Of a stretch of 64,000 nucleotides of DNA, positions 10,173 through 23,261 are shown in pieces. The position numbers and the translations under genes are program-made. Position 1 is the stretch's first letter. The number at the start of each line of letters is the position of its first letter. Origin of the DNA: Molanna angustata (taxonomy: Eukaryota > Arthropoda > Insecta > Trichoptera > Molannidae); the NCBI GenBank assembly GCA_963576475.1, contig OY754990.1, positions 9,344,921 to 9,408,920 on the forward strand, given 5' to 3'. The notes beneath the pieces are model-generated. The model did not search any database. It was not told the origin of the DNA and saw only the letters and a list, made by a program, of their open reading frames with translations.

Positions 10173-10540
10173 TTTCATTTATTAGTTTCTCCCCTGTTTA
10201 ACACAGGACACCAGCACAGTAGTCTAACGGCTAACCACAATACCGCGGTCGTCTCTAGGTCAAGAGGGCGTTTCGAATTTCCATTTCAATAGGGGGTGTC
10301 ATACAGTGCTCCATTCATTAATCCCAGATAACCTACATGGGTGAACCGACATAATTAATTTAGATTAAGTGAATTTAACCTGGAACTAATTAATATTATC
10401 TGTTATCATGTATCTAACATACATACAACATGGTTAACTTTATAACAGTACAGTATTAAGGGCCTATGGTTGGTAGAACAGTCAATTTTGAACATCTTTT
10501 CTCCAGATACCTCAAAAGATACGCCATTGAAATAGGAAAT
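10173..10540. other. Spacer, nothing recognised
   Basis: No shared repeat or coding motif was seen. Confidence 0.35.
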
Positions 10541-10700
10541 CCGTGTTGATTAGGAGGCAAGTACTGCCTCGAATTAGGCACTAGTTTGTTGCGCTAATGC
10601 ACTTAAAAACTCGTGTTAAATTCAAGGCACGTGTCCTCCAAATGCACACGGTTTAGCAACGCAAACTGTTCCCGCCAATACGTGCTAATACGCTGGTTAC
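10541..10700 (-). pseudogene. Retroelement Z fragment
   Basis: The minus strand has TAATTCGAGGCAGTACTTG and CTCCTAATCAACAC, the same block as at 30,765-30,805 on the plus strand, where it leads into a non-LTR C-terminus. AACGCAAACTGTTCC is also shared, with 30,453-30,467. Only fragments remain and their order differs between the two loci. Confidence 0.5.
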
Positions 10701-10754
10701 CCCACATGTGGGATGTGACGCGATGGCATTAATAAATTATCATATAAAAAAAAA

Positions 10755-11002
10755 TAATCGATTATCTGCGGGTTTACGTGATCACTTTATGCGCTTGCGC
10801 AACGTTCACAAATTATGCCTTCTTTTAGAGTTCCCTTATCAATGTAATTTTTTTAAAGTTCTATATATTTGAATAATGTGTAACAATTTACTTGAAAATA
10901 ATGAATTATACTTTTGCCATCTATGAAGTGACGAAGAAACGTATGACAGGCCGTAACAGGTCGATTATAGGTCGTACGCCCTGTAGGTGCCTTGAGTTCC
11001 TG
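10755..11002 (+). mobile_element. Helitron-like repeat X, partial
   Basis: GTTTACGTGATCACTTTATG, CGCTTGCGCAACGTTCAC and CCCTGTAGGTGCCTTGAGTT match repeat X at 24,520-24,600, though the first two blocks are inverted relative to that copy. It ends where a non-LTR fragment begins. Confidence 0.5.
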
Positions 11003-11641
11003 TAGCCTTACTCTTGAAACTCAAATCCGATCCCAATTTCCGATATTTTTCAACAAAACTTTTCAATAGTTTACCAACAAATATTAAAAACATCAGTAAT
11101 GCAAAAGAATTTAAAAAACTATCACTAAGATGGGTTTATGAAATAGATGAAAAAATCCTTAAGGAAATAATTCTTCCAAATAAAATGTTAATGCACTATT
11201 ACAAACAACTGAATAGACAAATAATTTATTTCCACAAATTTTGGTTGTGTGCATGACTCAAAATGAAATATTGTATTTAGAAGGAAAGATGCATACGTTT
11301 GAATGCGTAGCGTATGTATGTACATGTACTTATATTATATGTAAATGTATCTATAAATAAACAACGTAATAGACAATAACATAAAACTAGCTCACCTTAG
11401 CACAGGCTATGCCTAGTGAGGGGGCTAGTAACAAAGATACAAACAAAAAGATATGGCTTAAACTATGTAAGCACCAGTGAAGTGGTAAATTGATATTTAT
11501 TGAAATGAGATAACTTATATTTACATTGTATGTTAACTATGTATGAATAAGCTTATATTATCTTAAGATATTTTGTATCTCATATATACTGTATGTTTTT
11601 GGATAGAAATAAATAAAAATAAATAAAATAAATAAATAAAT
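11003..11641 (+). mobile_element. Non-LTR retrotransposon 3' end (5'-truncated)
   Basis: A short C-terminal reading frame (to 11,256) gives NFRYFSTKLFNSLPTNIKN and AKEFKKLSLRWVYE. This is the usual 'LFNSLP ... FKK' ending of Jockey/CR1-group reverse transcriptases, followed by a stop. A 380-base 3' UTR with AGGCTATGCCTAGTGAGG leads to an AAATAAATAAAATAAATAAAT tail at 11,610-11,641. The codon at 11,014 is TTG, so the frame is a truncated end, not a gene. Confidence 0.78.
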
Positions 11642-11823
11642 ATTTCAAATTTTCATTTAGAACTTACCTATCTGCCGCCTGCGTACATTCAAATAAACGA
11701 CTATTAGTATTAAAACATACCTACCTACCGCATTCATTCTCCGTTACAAAGGTAGGTTCTTAGCGAATCGGATCGTATTGGGATCGGATTTGCAGTGGAG
11801 AGTAAGGCCGCTGATTCTTCTAT

Positions 11824-12798
11824 ACTAGTTGCATGTAACACATGAGATCCAACTGTCGATGGCAATAGTATGCATAATCAAAGAATATGTACCAAACTAT
11901 AAACAACACCAATTAATAAATATTTGAAGATATTTTATTTTCTATATAAAACATGTAGGTATGTTTGACAGGATAGGATAGTATGGAGGTCAGTCTGTTT
12001 TTCTTACACAAAATATGAAAACAGTATGATGGTATGTATGTATGTTTGGAGATTTAAGTATCAAACTATTAAGTCTTCTTACAGATTGTGTATTATAGGC
12101 GACTACCATACAAATTGTATGAAGTGATGTCGTCACTAAATTCAATTTTTATAAAAAAAAAATGAGATGTGCTAATACAATGTTTTATATTTTTTATATA
12201 AAATTAAATTATTTAGTTGAGGTGTTTCAGCTTTTTTCGATATTTAAAAAAAAAATGGAAATATAGACAGTTAAACTCATAAATTTATCATAAATAAAAT
12301 ATTTTTCTTAATAAAAAATGTTTGAGAAACCCTGGAATTTAAAAAAAATAAATTAATTTGAGATTTTGTATTTGTCTATCTTTATACCAATTTTCAGCGT
12401 TCTAGCTTTTATGGTTTCTGAGATATATGGAAAAATAAATTAAAAATTCAAAAGTTGATAACCCCTGACTGAAACAAAAATTCACAATTCTGAGCATAAA
12501 AGTTTTGTAGGCCTATAACTTTTATATATTCTGAAAATTTGGGCTCTGTAAATTGAGCGGATCAAAAGTTATAAGGGGACACACACACACACACACAAAA
12601 CTCACATAAAATGTTCTACTCCGAATTCTGAGTAAATCCATGTATGGGAACATATATGCTGCGAGGCCTCTAGTTGGTGTTATTAGCATGCAAAAAGTCC
12701 ACTACACCATACAAAATTTTCCTTCGTACACGCATCTTGGCTTAATAATGTCGATTTATTAAGAGAATTGAATTCTCATGAACGAATCGACAGTTGGA
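11824..12798 (+). mobile_element. Family H (DINE/HINE-like) copy H2, full length
   Basis: It starts ACTAGTTGCATGTAACACAT and ends ATCGACAGTTGGA. TCCAACTGTCGAT near the start is the exact reverse complement of the last 13 bases. Inside are blocks common to all copies: GATAACCCCTGACTGAAAC, a short ACAC microsatellite (12,580-12,597) and GCTGCGAGGCCTCTAG. The 3' end can fold, pairing GTCGATTTATTAAGAGAA with TTCTCATGAACGAATCGAC. No protein is encoded. Confidence 0.85.
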
Positions 12799-12870
12799 AT
12801 ATCCCAACTTCGTCTCTATTGAGATGTTAAAATGTTTGTTAACAAAAAAAAAACCTCGAAGTTCCAAGGC
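12799..12870 (+). repeat. Repeat X fragment abutting H2
   Basis: CCCAACTTCGTCTCTATTGA followed by GATGTTAAAATGTTTGT matches X at 24,615 and 31,487. It begins directly after the H2 terminus. Confidence 0.7.
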
Positions 12871-13725
12871 AATGATTACTACCTTTATACATATTTGTCT
12901 TTGAATTATTTGAATGGATAAAATGGATAAAACATAACGGCTGAAGTAGGTATACTTATAAATACTTTTAATAATAAAAGTAACAATTATTAAGTATTTG
13001 AAATAATATTACATTTGAAAGGCGTGCGAATGGCGGTTTTGATTTATGTAGCAAACAGCAACTCATGATGAGGATTTTCTTTAATAACTTTTCACGCCAA
13101 CCTGTCATCTTTCTTGTCGTTCATATCCTTTCACATTTCCTCCTACCACTCCTGGTTCCCTCGTCATCTTGACCATTCATCTCCTCCATTTCAATCTCTT
13201 CATTGTGCTTATTATTACTGCTATGGGTTTCACCGCAAATTCATAATAGTATACAAAATTCAACGCCAAATTTCACCGGGTCTACGGCGAGCCCTCGGTA
13301 AACTCGGTAGATTAAAGTGACAGCTCAATTTTTTTTGGTTTAAAGCACGCTCAACTACAAATCACGGAAAGTAAGAACCTAGACTTTTTTGATAAATCAT
13401 GTCATAACTGGCTCAGCCAAACATCGAACTGTCAAACCTAAAATAGTATGACGTTTTGAGATATTATTTATTTTAATTTTTTTATAATCCATTCAATAAC
13501 AAGAACATTGGTTACGAGTAACAATAATTAAAAGAATACCTACATATATAAAAACCAATAAAATGGTAATAAGAGTCATTGGAGTCACTTGGATGTATCC
13601 ACTCAACTAGAGTGTACATTATTATGTAATTATTAATTATAAATAGATACTGACTACTTTTTAAGGATAATGTGTTTGATTTAGTTTAGAATAAAAATAC
13701 CTTCATATTTAATTATTGTATTTGA
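12871..13725. other. AT-rich spacer, nothing recognised
   Basis: A slightly GC-richer patch near 13,090-13,320 has an open frame but no recognisable motif. Nothing here is shared with other parts of the window. Confidence 0.4.
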
Positions 13726-14606
<881 letters not shown>

Positions 14607-15395
14607 TGACAAATGAATAAAATTTATAATCGGGTATAAAATGGGTGATAAAGTCATCAACGTGATATGCTATGCTGACGATGCAACGATAGGTACTAGC
14701 AGAAAGTGAAAACGATCTACAAAGGATGTTATACAAGTTCCATCTTGCAGCTAAGAGATTTAATATGACAATATCGGTCGATAAAACTAAATGTCTCACA
14801 ATATCAAGACAGTCTCTGTGATGCAAATTGGTCGTAGACGATAAACCAATAGAACAGGTTACAACTTTTTAATACCTAGGTGTGGAGATATCTAGTTGTA
14901 ATGATCTCTATAAAGAAGTAAAAGGACAGTCTAATAAAGCTGCAGTTATCTCCGGATGCATGAGGGACACTGTTTGGGCCAATAAACATATGCTAGTTTA
15001 GAGTAAGGTCCGAATATATAAAACCTGCATCAGACCCATAATGACTTATGGAGTTGAAGCAAGGGCAGACACGGTGAGAACAAAACAGCTACTCAGAACA
15101 ACAGAGATGAAAACACTAAAATGAAAACCTATTTTGGGCAGAACCTTCAGAGACAGAATCCCCAACGAGGAGATTCGCAGAACCTGCAATGTGGAGGATA
15201 TTGTAAAGTGGAGCAGACAAAGAAGACGATTATGGAGAGATCACGTTAAGAGGATGAATCCAGAAAGGCTGCCAAAGATTGTAGAGGGACGCCGACCACC
15301 TGGAAGACCATCAAGGAGATGGAGGGAGAGTTGGACATCCTCGTCCCAGGACCTGTAAAAACAGATCATACTCCTAAAAAAAAGAAGAAGAAGAA
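14607..15395 (+). pseudogene. RTE-type family R, reverse transcriptase C-terminal half, decayed
   Basis: Across several frames the translation gives MGDKVINVICYADDATI (YADD codons 14,671-14,682), NMTISVDKTKCLTIS, YLGVEISS, CIRPIMTYGVEARADTVR and LLRTTEMKTLK. The last part, 15,134-15,358, is open: GRTFRDRIPNEEIRRTC, WSRQRRRLWRDHVKRM, PPGRPSRRWRESWTSSSQ. A frameshift near 14,690, stops near 14,820, 14,870 and 15,000, and another break near 15,122 disable it. The 3' tail is AAAGAAGAAGAAGAA (15,381-15,395). The catalytic YADD is intact even though the gene is dead. Confidence 0.9.
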
Positions 15396-15789
15396 TAAAA
15401 TTTGATTTCAAGATATTCCTTAATGAGGTTAAACGTCATGTTAATCTAGTATCTAACCGAAGATTGAACGGAAACTTAACAAAGCTCGATTTTGCTTAAC
15501 TGAGAATTTAAGGGAAATCTGAAATAACGGACCTAGTGTGCGTGTACCGAGCAGGTGGTACTGCTCTCAGGGGATTCACGATTGGTCCATAGAGGGGCAC
15601 AGTGCGAAATTGCCTTCATCCAGCATGACTTTTCATCTAGTAAAAACGCTCTAAAAATGTCTATAAGTCAGATTTCTTTGTTATGAAAAAATATTATTTT
15701 AACGTTGATATAATTTTTTAAATTTTATATTTACTTGAACAGGGCTACATGATTTCAGATCAATTAAATTGGTTTAAAATCTGAATAGC
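15396..15789. other. Spacer, nothing recognised
   Basis: No coding motif or shared repeat was identified. Confidence 0.4.
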
Positions 15790-16212
15790 TCTGTTAATAA
15801 AAATGAATAGAACATATCTTAAAAACAAATATAACAAAAATAATAAACAAATGTATAAATTTAGTAACAAAATATATGAATTTTCTTTCTAACATAGAAT
15901 TTTTACTTGAGAAAACTTTTTTGTAATGCCATCTATTAACAAGTTGTTTTTTTTTTGTAAACAATGAAAGCAACAATCCTTTTACATAAGGTGACAGTGC
16001 TTCTTTACACAGATGTCACTCCTGAACTGCGGCAAAAATATTTTTTCATTTTTGGTTTGTTTACCTACTTTTACCAATTTGTATGTAAATCTAATATTTT
16101 AAAAGTTCAATATACCTACGCAAACATTGGAATTTTTCCATGTCGGAAGTCACTGATATTTTTGACAATTTTCAACATCTCAATAGAGACGAAGTTAAAA
16201 TTTTTTATATTT
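15790..16212 (-). mobile_element. Helitron-like repeat X, minus-strand copy
   Basis: Read on the minus strand: AACTTCGTCTCTATTGAGAT, GACTTCCGACATGG, TCCAATGTTTGCGTA, CAGGAGTGACATCTG, then TTGTTGCTTTCATTGTTTAC and AATAGATGGCATTAC. The same blocks in the same order occur at 24,151-24,430. No CTAG terminus is preserved. Confidence 0.65.
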
Positions 16213-16559
16213 TTTGTACTCCAGAGAGTTGAGAATGAACCAAATTATTGAAATAATTTCTGAAAGTAGTTGAATTTGCGCGGTAAGAGGTCTCCTTGTG
16301 TGTTTTTTTCGCTACACTGATATTCTTGTATTCTACACAACATTTTGACAAGTACTCGATCGAGTAACTTTCGATATCGGATATCCGTCAAAATGTCATT
16401 GAGTGACAGGCAATCGGGAATATTTCTTTATAGAAATCCGGTATAGAGCCACATCCGCCTTGAGATATACTGTTTAAGTCTACTGCAAAATTACTTGAGA
16501 GATTCCATTCCTAAGTGTGTGTGTGTAAAGATTCCATAAAACTTCTCGAGCTTTTTAGC
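16213..16559. other. Spacer, nothing recognised
   Basis: No shared repeat or coding motif was seen. Confidence 0.35.
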
Positions 16560-17385
16560 CGTGGAGGGGTACGATTTCCGCATATACCTACAAAATAAGC
16601 AAAAACACACAGCTTGGGCACAGAATGGGGAAGGAAATTGTTAATGCGATTTGCTATGCCGACAACGCTATTATAGTAGCCGAAACTAACAACGACCTAA
16701 AGACAATGATGAATAGGTTACATAGCGACTGCAAACAATACAACATGGCAATTTCAATTGATAAGACTAAATGTATGACATTCTCAAAAACACACATAGC
16801 ATGTAATCTGACTATAGATAACAATCCAATTGAACTGGTTAATACCTTTAGATACCTAGGAATTGGCATAACACAAGATGCTGACCTCTGCGAAGAAATT
16901 CAGAGCCAAGTCAATAAGGCAGCTGCAGTCTCGGGCGCCCTAAAATCCATTATTTGGAAAAAAGACGATATGGCCATTAAAAGAATCTACAAAGCATGCG
17001 TAAGACCAGCGATGATATATGGTATAGAGGCACGAGCAGACACAGTCAGAAGCAAACAAATGTTGAGGACTTCAGAAATGAGGACATTGAGAGCCATTAC
17101 AGGCAAAACTCTGAGAGACCGAGTGAAGAACTCCAGAATAAGGGAACTATGTGAGATTGACGATATCATCAGATGGAGTAGGCAGCGGAGGAGGGACTGG
17201 TATGGTCATGTCCAAAGGATGGACAGCACCAGACTTCCTCATATCGTGCTTCACAATCAGCCTCACGGAACCCGCCCTTGCGGTAGACCGCCAAAAAGAT
17301 GGAGGGATAGCTGGGGGTCCACCTCGCAGGAAGAGTAGGCCTCTTAAAAAACAGACCTGAAAGAGAAGAAGAAGACACAAATTTG
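16560..17385 (+). mobile_element. RTE-type family R insertion, 5'-truncated
   Basis: Coding similarity begins shortly before 16,625 and ends with an AGAGAAGAAGAAGA tail at 17,362-17,375. It is the best preserved family R copy in the window. Confidence 0.88.
16625..17338 (+). pseudogene. RTE reverse transcriptase C-terminal fragment with YADN
   Basis: The frame is uninterrupted for 237 residues but is only the end of a protein that is normally several times longer. It contains ICYADNAIIVAE, DKTKCMTFSKTHIA, TFRYLGIGITQDADLC, VRPAMIYGIEARADTVR, LRDRVKNSRIRELC, WSRQRRRDWYGHVQRM and CGRPPKRWRDSWGSTSQEE. The second aspartate of the catalytic YADD is asparagine (codon 16,664-16,666), which should abolish polymerisation. 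The ATG at 16,625 is internal to the ancestral protein. Confidence 0.88.
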
Positions 17386-17479
17386 CGATCTGCGCATCCT
17401 CGTGACGGATTTAAGTATTTTACGATAGCTATACTTACTAACATATTTATAATATGTACAAATCAGTACATTTTTGAAC

Positions 17480-18008
17480 TAAAATAGGAAAGTCCCCAAA
17501 TTATAGAATTAAGGTCATTGAACTTTATTTCGTATTCTGTAACTGGACTTGTTCCTAAAACTATAATTTACAAAATTAGTGCAGCGTAGATAATAATTTG
17601 AACTAAAATTGTCTATGGCGCAGACAACGCATGCGTACTACCCACTGTTCGGCTATGTTTATTTATGTCATGTCGCCGTGATGACACCTAACTTAACATT
17701 TCAGTTAGTAGTAAGTAAGTAAGTACTTAAATATCCTGGACTACTGTGAAAATAACTAGCATGCTTGCAATTAGGTATGAACTAAAATAATGAACGTTTT
17801 GATAATTGATTCCACTAAAATATGGTTATAGAATAAAGAATTGAACTAATTCGTGATTTACTTGGAGTAAGAACGTTCCTATTATACAGATATAGAATAT
17901 TCCTATTATGCCACGTTATAGAATATCAACGTGGACTAAGGTGAAATAGGAACGCACCTATTTTAGCCGTAACGTTCTTAAAAAGTGATAGAATCGGACG
18001 GAAGTTCT
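17480..18008 (+). repeat. Interspersed repeat W, copy 1 (most complete)
   Basis: The left part (ACTAAAATAGGAAAGTCC, TCGTATTCTGTAACTGGA, AGTGCAGCGTAGATAATAAT) matches 50,340-50,494. The right part (GTCATGTCGCCGTGATG, AACGTTTTGATAATTGATTC, CACCTATTTTAGCCG) matches 59,112-59,525. CTAAAATAGG near the start and CCTATTTTAG near the end are inverted, so it may be a MITE-like element. No protein is encoded. Confidence 0.75.
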
Positions 18009-18779
18009 GCTCAAGTATGAGTGAAGGTTCATGTATTCGAAATGTTTTAAATTATTTGTCTGTATTAATATCTAATCCCTCGCTATATCCCAACTCTTGG
18101 TCTGTTCCGACTGTTGGGGTAAGCTCTCCTCATCCTTAAATTATAGGTCCTTCTGTCCTGTATTATGTCATTTAGGCTTTGTCTCTGCAGTTGGTTTCAT
18201 CTCTGCACGATCCAGGAGTTCTTCAGTCTTCCTCTTGGTGTGAATCGAGGAAGATAAGTTTTTGAAAAAAAGAGTTTTTTACTTTCACTATCTAATGATC
18301 TTCAACAATATGGAAGCTTATTCCACTAAACCGGTCCCACAAATACAGCAAATTTTAATGGTCTTTCACATTATATGCAAATGAGTTCATTGTATACTTT
18401 AGTTTTCCAGTGATGTTTCAATACATTTTACTAAAGTTTTACATATATTCAAATTAGTTTCCAAGATCAAAGTAGATATTAATGATTTTCGAAACGGTTT
18501 TGATCTCCCTGATCTTCATGGAGTGTAATAAAAGTAATCTAGTGGATGGTATAAGCTATCTTATAATATAATCTATGAAACGTCCTAGAGCATATTGCTT
18601 TAAATCAATCCATAATATTTAAGTATTCATACAATCTCTTTGGCACATTAAGTGCAGTGTCTGCAAGGTTTTAGAGTTCTCCGGACTCTTCGTATGTTCT
18701 TTATGTGTTCTTTCAGAGTTTTGCAAGGGGCCGTTATTAGTCCCCATAAGCAGAATGGGTGGTGGTGGGAGGAAGAACA
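18009..18779. other. AT-rich spacer, nothing recognised
   Basis: No shared repeat or coding motif was recognised. Confidence 0.35.
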
Positions 18780-19430
18780 TATTCATACAATCACGGCATT
18801 CACACAGTGTGGAGTAACCAGTGCCAGTTGTGATGGTGTGCATTAGCGTATAAAATGGAGCACAAAACACGCGTGCATACCCACACATCACTCTTGTCTG
18901 ACCTAAAGGGGCACTAAATTCAGAATGTGTGATGGTGAACTTCATTGCTGAATTATGTGAGATGTTATTGTTGCCTGTTGTATTTTCTATTACCCGACTC
19001 TTATGAGACACCCGAAACACTACATTCAGAATGTGTGATGGTGAACCTCATTGCTGAACTATGTGAGATGTTATTGTTGCCTGTTTTATTTTCTATTACC
19101 CGACTCTTATGAGACACCCGAAACACTACATTCAGAATGTGTGATGGTGAACCTCATTGCTGAATTATGTGAGATGTTATTGTTGCCTGTTGTATTTTTT
19201 ATTACCCGGCTCTTAGGAGACACCCGAAACACTACATTCAGAATGTGTGATGGTGAACCTCATTGCTGAACTATGTGAGATGTTATTGTTGCCTGTTGTA
19301 TTTTCTATTACCCGGCTCTTACGAGACACCCGAAATACTACATTCAGAATGTGTGATGGTGAACCTAATTGCTGAACTATGTGAGATGTTATTGTAGCTC
19401 TTACGGGACATTCAAAATCAATAAGAGAAA
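18780..19430 (+). repeat. Repeat F with a 106-bp tandem expansion
   Basis: The leader (ATTCATACAATCACGGCATT, TGTGGAGTAACCAG, TATAAAATGGAGCACAA) matches single copies at 33,646 and 40,357. From 18,918 a 106-base unit beginning ATTCAGAATGTGTGATGGTG repeats at 19,024, 19,130, 19,236 and 19,342, the last copy being partial. The units differ at only a few positions. Family class unknown. Confidence 0.9.
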
Positions 19431-20360
19431 AAAAGTACTATTGTCAGCCGGTACCTCACGTGATGATATGTATGAACTAAAAAAATTAAAACAATAAAGG
19501 AAAAATAAGAGTTTTCAGAATTCCTTCATAAACTATGAATTTCGCTCTATGAACAATGTCCGTCGGACTGTTTAAAAAGCGAAAGGCGAATCTCGGTGAG
19601 TTATGGACGATACTTAAAAAGAAAGAAAACGAAAAAAGGGGATTTTCCATTGTGTGCTAAGAGAGTTTTTGATGGCGTGTAATGGTCATAAAACACGATC
19701 GAGAGTATCGTAAAGTAATATCGAATGCTGGACTCATAGCAGAAATAAATTTCTATGAAACAACCAACACACACCACTCGAAAACCAATGGATTTACTAA
19801 ATCATTTCACAATCTTATGGGCGGATTAAATACTAAATATTGCTGGTACAAGTATTAACTTAGCAATATTGACGTTCAATAGAACGATATATGTAATCAT
19901 AAACTTATTAGTATTAGTGAAGAGTTTATGTAATGTTCAAAAATAAATGTAAATGTTCAAGTATCTGTTTAGGTACTATTTGTTCCCATTAACTTAATAA
20001 TAGAGTTCTTGTTTCTCTTCTTCCACTTGTATTAGATACAAAATCTGTTTCCTCGTTTGGGAGTATATGTTTATTTGTTATTTAAAATAATTTAATATCA
20101 TAAAGTTAAGATTATATTTTATATGCGTGTTCTAATGATTTAATATTTGAACATCTACCTCCAAATATGATATTGCAATGTTTGTAATTCAAAATTATGT
20201 CGATATCAATTTCCAGTGATAAAAGGTTTCAAATAAAAGATCACTTACATGATAAATGTTTGTTTCGATTAATATTATAATAACAACAAAAAATAATAAC
20301 AACAGGTAACGGATCATTCTTCTCTCTTCAGCCAGTGTTCAAATCAAGAAGTGTCCATAG
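19431..20360. other. AT-rich spacer, nothing recognised
   Basis: No coding motif or shared repeat is visible in this 0.9 kb. Confidence 0.35.
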
Positions 20361-20806
20361 GAAAACAAAAATCACACTTTACAAGACAATTATTATTTAG
20401 TTGTGACATATGGATGTGGAACATGGATACACGTTTGAGAGACGAGTGCTTCGGAGAATCTTTTGACCTGTGCCCGATGGTGACGCCTGGAGGATTATAT
20501 ATAGTAATCAGCTGTATTCCATCTACAAGACTCCCAGGCTCTCAGGTTGAGCAGATTGAGATGGGCCGGACATGTACAGAGAATGCCACCACAGCGAATA
20601 CCAAAGAGAGTCCTATGTGGACATCAAGGTGGAAGAAGAAAGGTTGGAAGACCGCGGCTGCGATGGGAGGACGAAGTTGGAAGGGATGCTTCCCAAATAT
20701 TGCAAGTGCCGGGCAGTAGGAGAGTTGCTGCAGACGATAGAAGAAGCTAGAAGCGAAGACTGGCGGAAGCCAAGGCTCGATATGGGCTGTTGCGCCATTG
20801 AAGAAT
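20361..20806 (+). pseudogene. RTE-type family Q, C-terminal fragment, frameshifted
   Basis: In shifting frames it reads KITLYKT, FERRVLRRIF, PVPDGDAWR, SNQLYSIYK and LRWAGHVQRMPPQRIPK, then GGRRKVGRPRLRWEDEVGRD and ASQILQVPGSRRVAADD. A stop after RRIF and at least two frameshifts disable it. Other Q copies are at 45,963-46,234, 58,583-58,634 and 60,790-61,064; all end GCCATTGAAGAA. Confidence 0.87.
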
Positions 20807-20819
20807 ATTATAATTAAAC

Positions 20820-21320
20820 CAGTTTATAAATTTTGCTGCTATTTGAGATATCAAGGGTCGTGTAACAAATTTGATAAAAATAAAAACTACGATAATCGTG
20901 ACGGAATCTTAAACTTAGGCGGCTAACGCTCATTTCATTTGTTTCGGCCATCTTTCGTTGATATTCGGTTTATTTCGGAAACTGTTGGGGATATGCTCAT
21001 TGCAGATAATCAGGAGTTCAACTACACTGATACGGATGACCGACAATCGTTCCATTGACATTGACTTATATGGGTTTCATTAGTAGCAAATCAAAATTAT
21101 TAAGACTGTTTTCGATAAATCAACATCCGTTAGGGCTAATAATAGATTAAAGTGATAGTTTAATAAAAAATATGGTCACCTAATGATCATAAATACTTGC
21201 ATGCACCCAGCGCAAGTGGCGAGTATATTGACATATTGTATCAATTTCTTTTAATTAACGAGTGTTTCCAGCCCAAATTTAGCAATATTTACGTGAGAAA
21301 TTAATTGAAATATATTTCTT
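20820..21320. other. Spacer, nothing recognised
   Basis: No shared repeat or coding motif was seen. Confidence 0.35.
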
Positions 21321-21322
21321 CT

Positions 21323-21392
21323 CTGCTAGGGATCGAACTCAGGATGCCGGTACTGAAGCCAAACGGCTTACCAACTGTGCCACCTTATTTTA
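21323..21392 (-). mobile_element. tRNA-derived SINE-like head (SINE3)
   Basis: The minus strand reads GGTGGCACAGTTGGTAAGCC (A-box-like), then CCTGAGTTCGATCCCTAGC (B-box-like), at tRNA-like spacing. No complete cloverleaf can be drawn, so it is a SINE relic and not a tRNA gene. No body or tail was identified. Confidence 0.6.
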
Positions 21393-22520
21393 AGTGCTTA
21401 TTTCCGTGTATGTGTAAAATTTTACAATATAATGTGTTCACAATAATCATTCTTGACAGAAACCCGAAATAATGTAAATAGGTACAAATATATATCTCTA
21501 GACGTAAAACAAAAGTAAGTAATACGAATTTGTGAAGCTCATATTTTCAGGACACGAGATGAAATAGAGCTATAGTCAATAAGGCCATTATTTGCTTTTC
21601 GAGAATTCTAACTTATATACATTGGATTTTACGTCCGGGTTACTTTGCCAGCGACGCTTTTAATTATAAAAAATGATCCTGAGTTGCGACTGTCTTGAGT
21701 CGTAGGATGGGTATATTATCTTTTAATTTTGTTCCGCATAATTTAAAATATTATCATTGTATTGTAAGAATAATTGTCTGTATAGATTTCTAGATATTGT
21801 CTACTTGTCTTTATATATTTTTCTAGATATTGTCTACAGAACGCTCCTGCTACGTTACAACGAATTATGATGCTAATTGAAATTTATTGAAATATCTTCT
21901 CGATTTTATTACAGATACTTGAACTATTTCTGTGTCTCGTTCGGGCTGGTAATTTATAACTCACTATTGGTTTATTACTGGTGGGGTTCATAATGTTTTT
22001 ATACTCCTGTCGGATCAATAGAAGTTTCATTATCATTATTATTTTAAACTAGAAGTAACTTTAATATCTAATCATTGAGATCGTACGGTTTTAAATAAAC
22101 ATCTAAATGATCATTTCTCTTGAGCCAGAAAATAAATTCTTATTTTAATTTTAGCGATTAAGATGGCGTTCAGAGTACAAAAGTTTAAATTATGCGAATT
22201 TTTTATCATGTAGTACGATCGTCTGTTAAAATAACATATAAAATCATACTGACAAACTTAAGAATAAAATGAGCTTACTCCTCCCTATCCCAATAGGACA
22301 AAGTGAGGAGTTATGAATCGCAATTTCTAAGCTTATTTTTTTAATTGTAGATTATCAACTAGCATCATGCTGAGATTGTATTCTGAAAGTTTCATCACAA
22401 TGCGTGTTTATTCTATTTTATCGATTATAGACTAAAGCACTTGTTCAATTATTTTCAAATTTTACATTTGTGTATCTTATATTCGCTTACACCACATAAG
22501 TTTTTGAAAGATATCTGATC
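21393..22520. other. AT-rich spacer, nothing recognised
   Basis: A local direct repeat, TTTCTAGATATTGTCTAC (near 21,787 and 21,822), is the only structure seen. Confidence 0.4.
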
Positions 22521-22608
22521 AATGCTTCTCATCAAGTGACACCAAGCTCAGGAAACTAACAATATGATATTTTAATGTTCAAATTGCTAAAAAGACATCT
22601 TTTTCTGG
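22521..22608 (+). repeat. Interspersed repeat V, copy 2
   Basis: TGCTTCTCATCAAGTGAC and AAGCTCAGGAAAC match the reverse complement of 4,258-4,384. Confidence 0.5.
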
Positions 22609-23261
22609 ATCACCGGACGATGTCCTCAATTCCACGTGTTTTTCTTTTGCGAACACGTTCTCGAAGAGTTTTTACAGTGATTTGCCTTAAAACCTTCATT
22701 TTCTTTGTCCTTAGGAGCCCCTTAGGTTCATACAGGGTCTGTTCGAGATTTTACAGCATGCGTATTAATTTTGACTAAGTATTAATTCATATTCTGTATC
22801 TACTGTTATATTTTTCATAAATTTTATTTTTCATAAATAACGTTTGATTTCTCATTCACAATTTCGCCTATCAAAAAACAAAATGTTAACACCAAAGCAT
22901 ATTCTTAATGCGACTGACAAAGTGCAGTTTCCACTAAAGATTCGATACCTTTTTGCAATTGTGTCCTCGATGATTTACAGGGAAATTTAAAAATTCGTTG
23001 AGAAAAACATAGCAGTTTTGTAGGCGTTGTTTGTCTTTTCTTAAACAGTTTTTTGTTTGTATTTAAATAAAATTCTCACGTCGTCAAATGGCACAAATCG
23101 TCCTTGAATGGTCGTATTGCCATTATTGAAATAATAATAATACAAGCATCGGCTAGGGAAATTATCTAATATAATCCATCCAGTTTCCTACCTATATCTT
23201 AAATCTTATTCCTTGAACCCATTCACCTGATCAATGTTCTCTTAGTGGAATAATATGTACA
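22609..23261. other. Spacer, nothing recognised
   Basis: No shared repeat or coding motif was seen. Confidence 0.35.

Noticed and set aside
17147..17444. Minus-strand frames over the RTE fragment
   Set aside because: They are shadows of the family R coding sequence, which has recognisable motifs on the plus strand.
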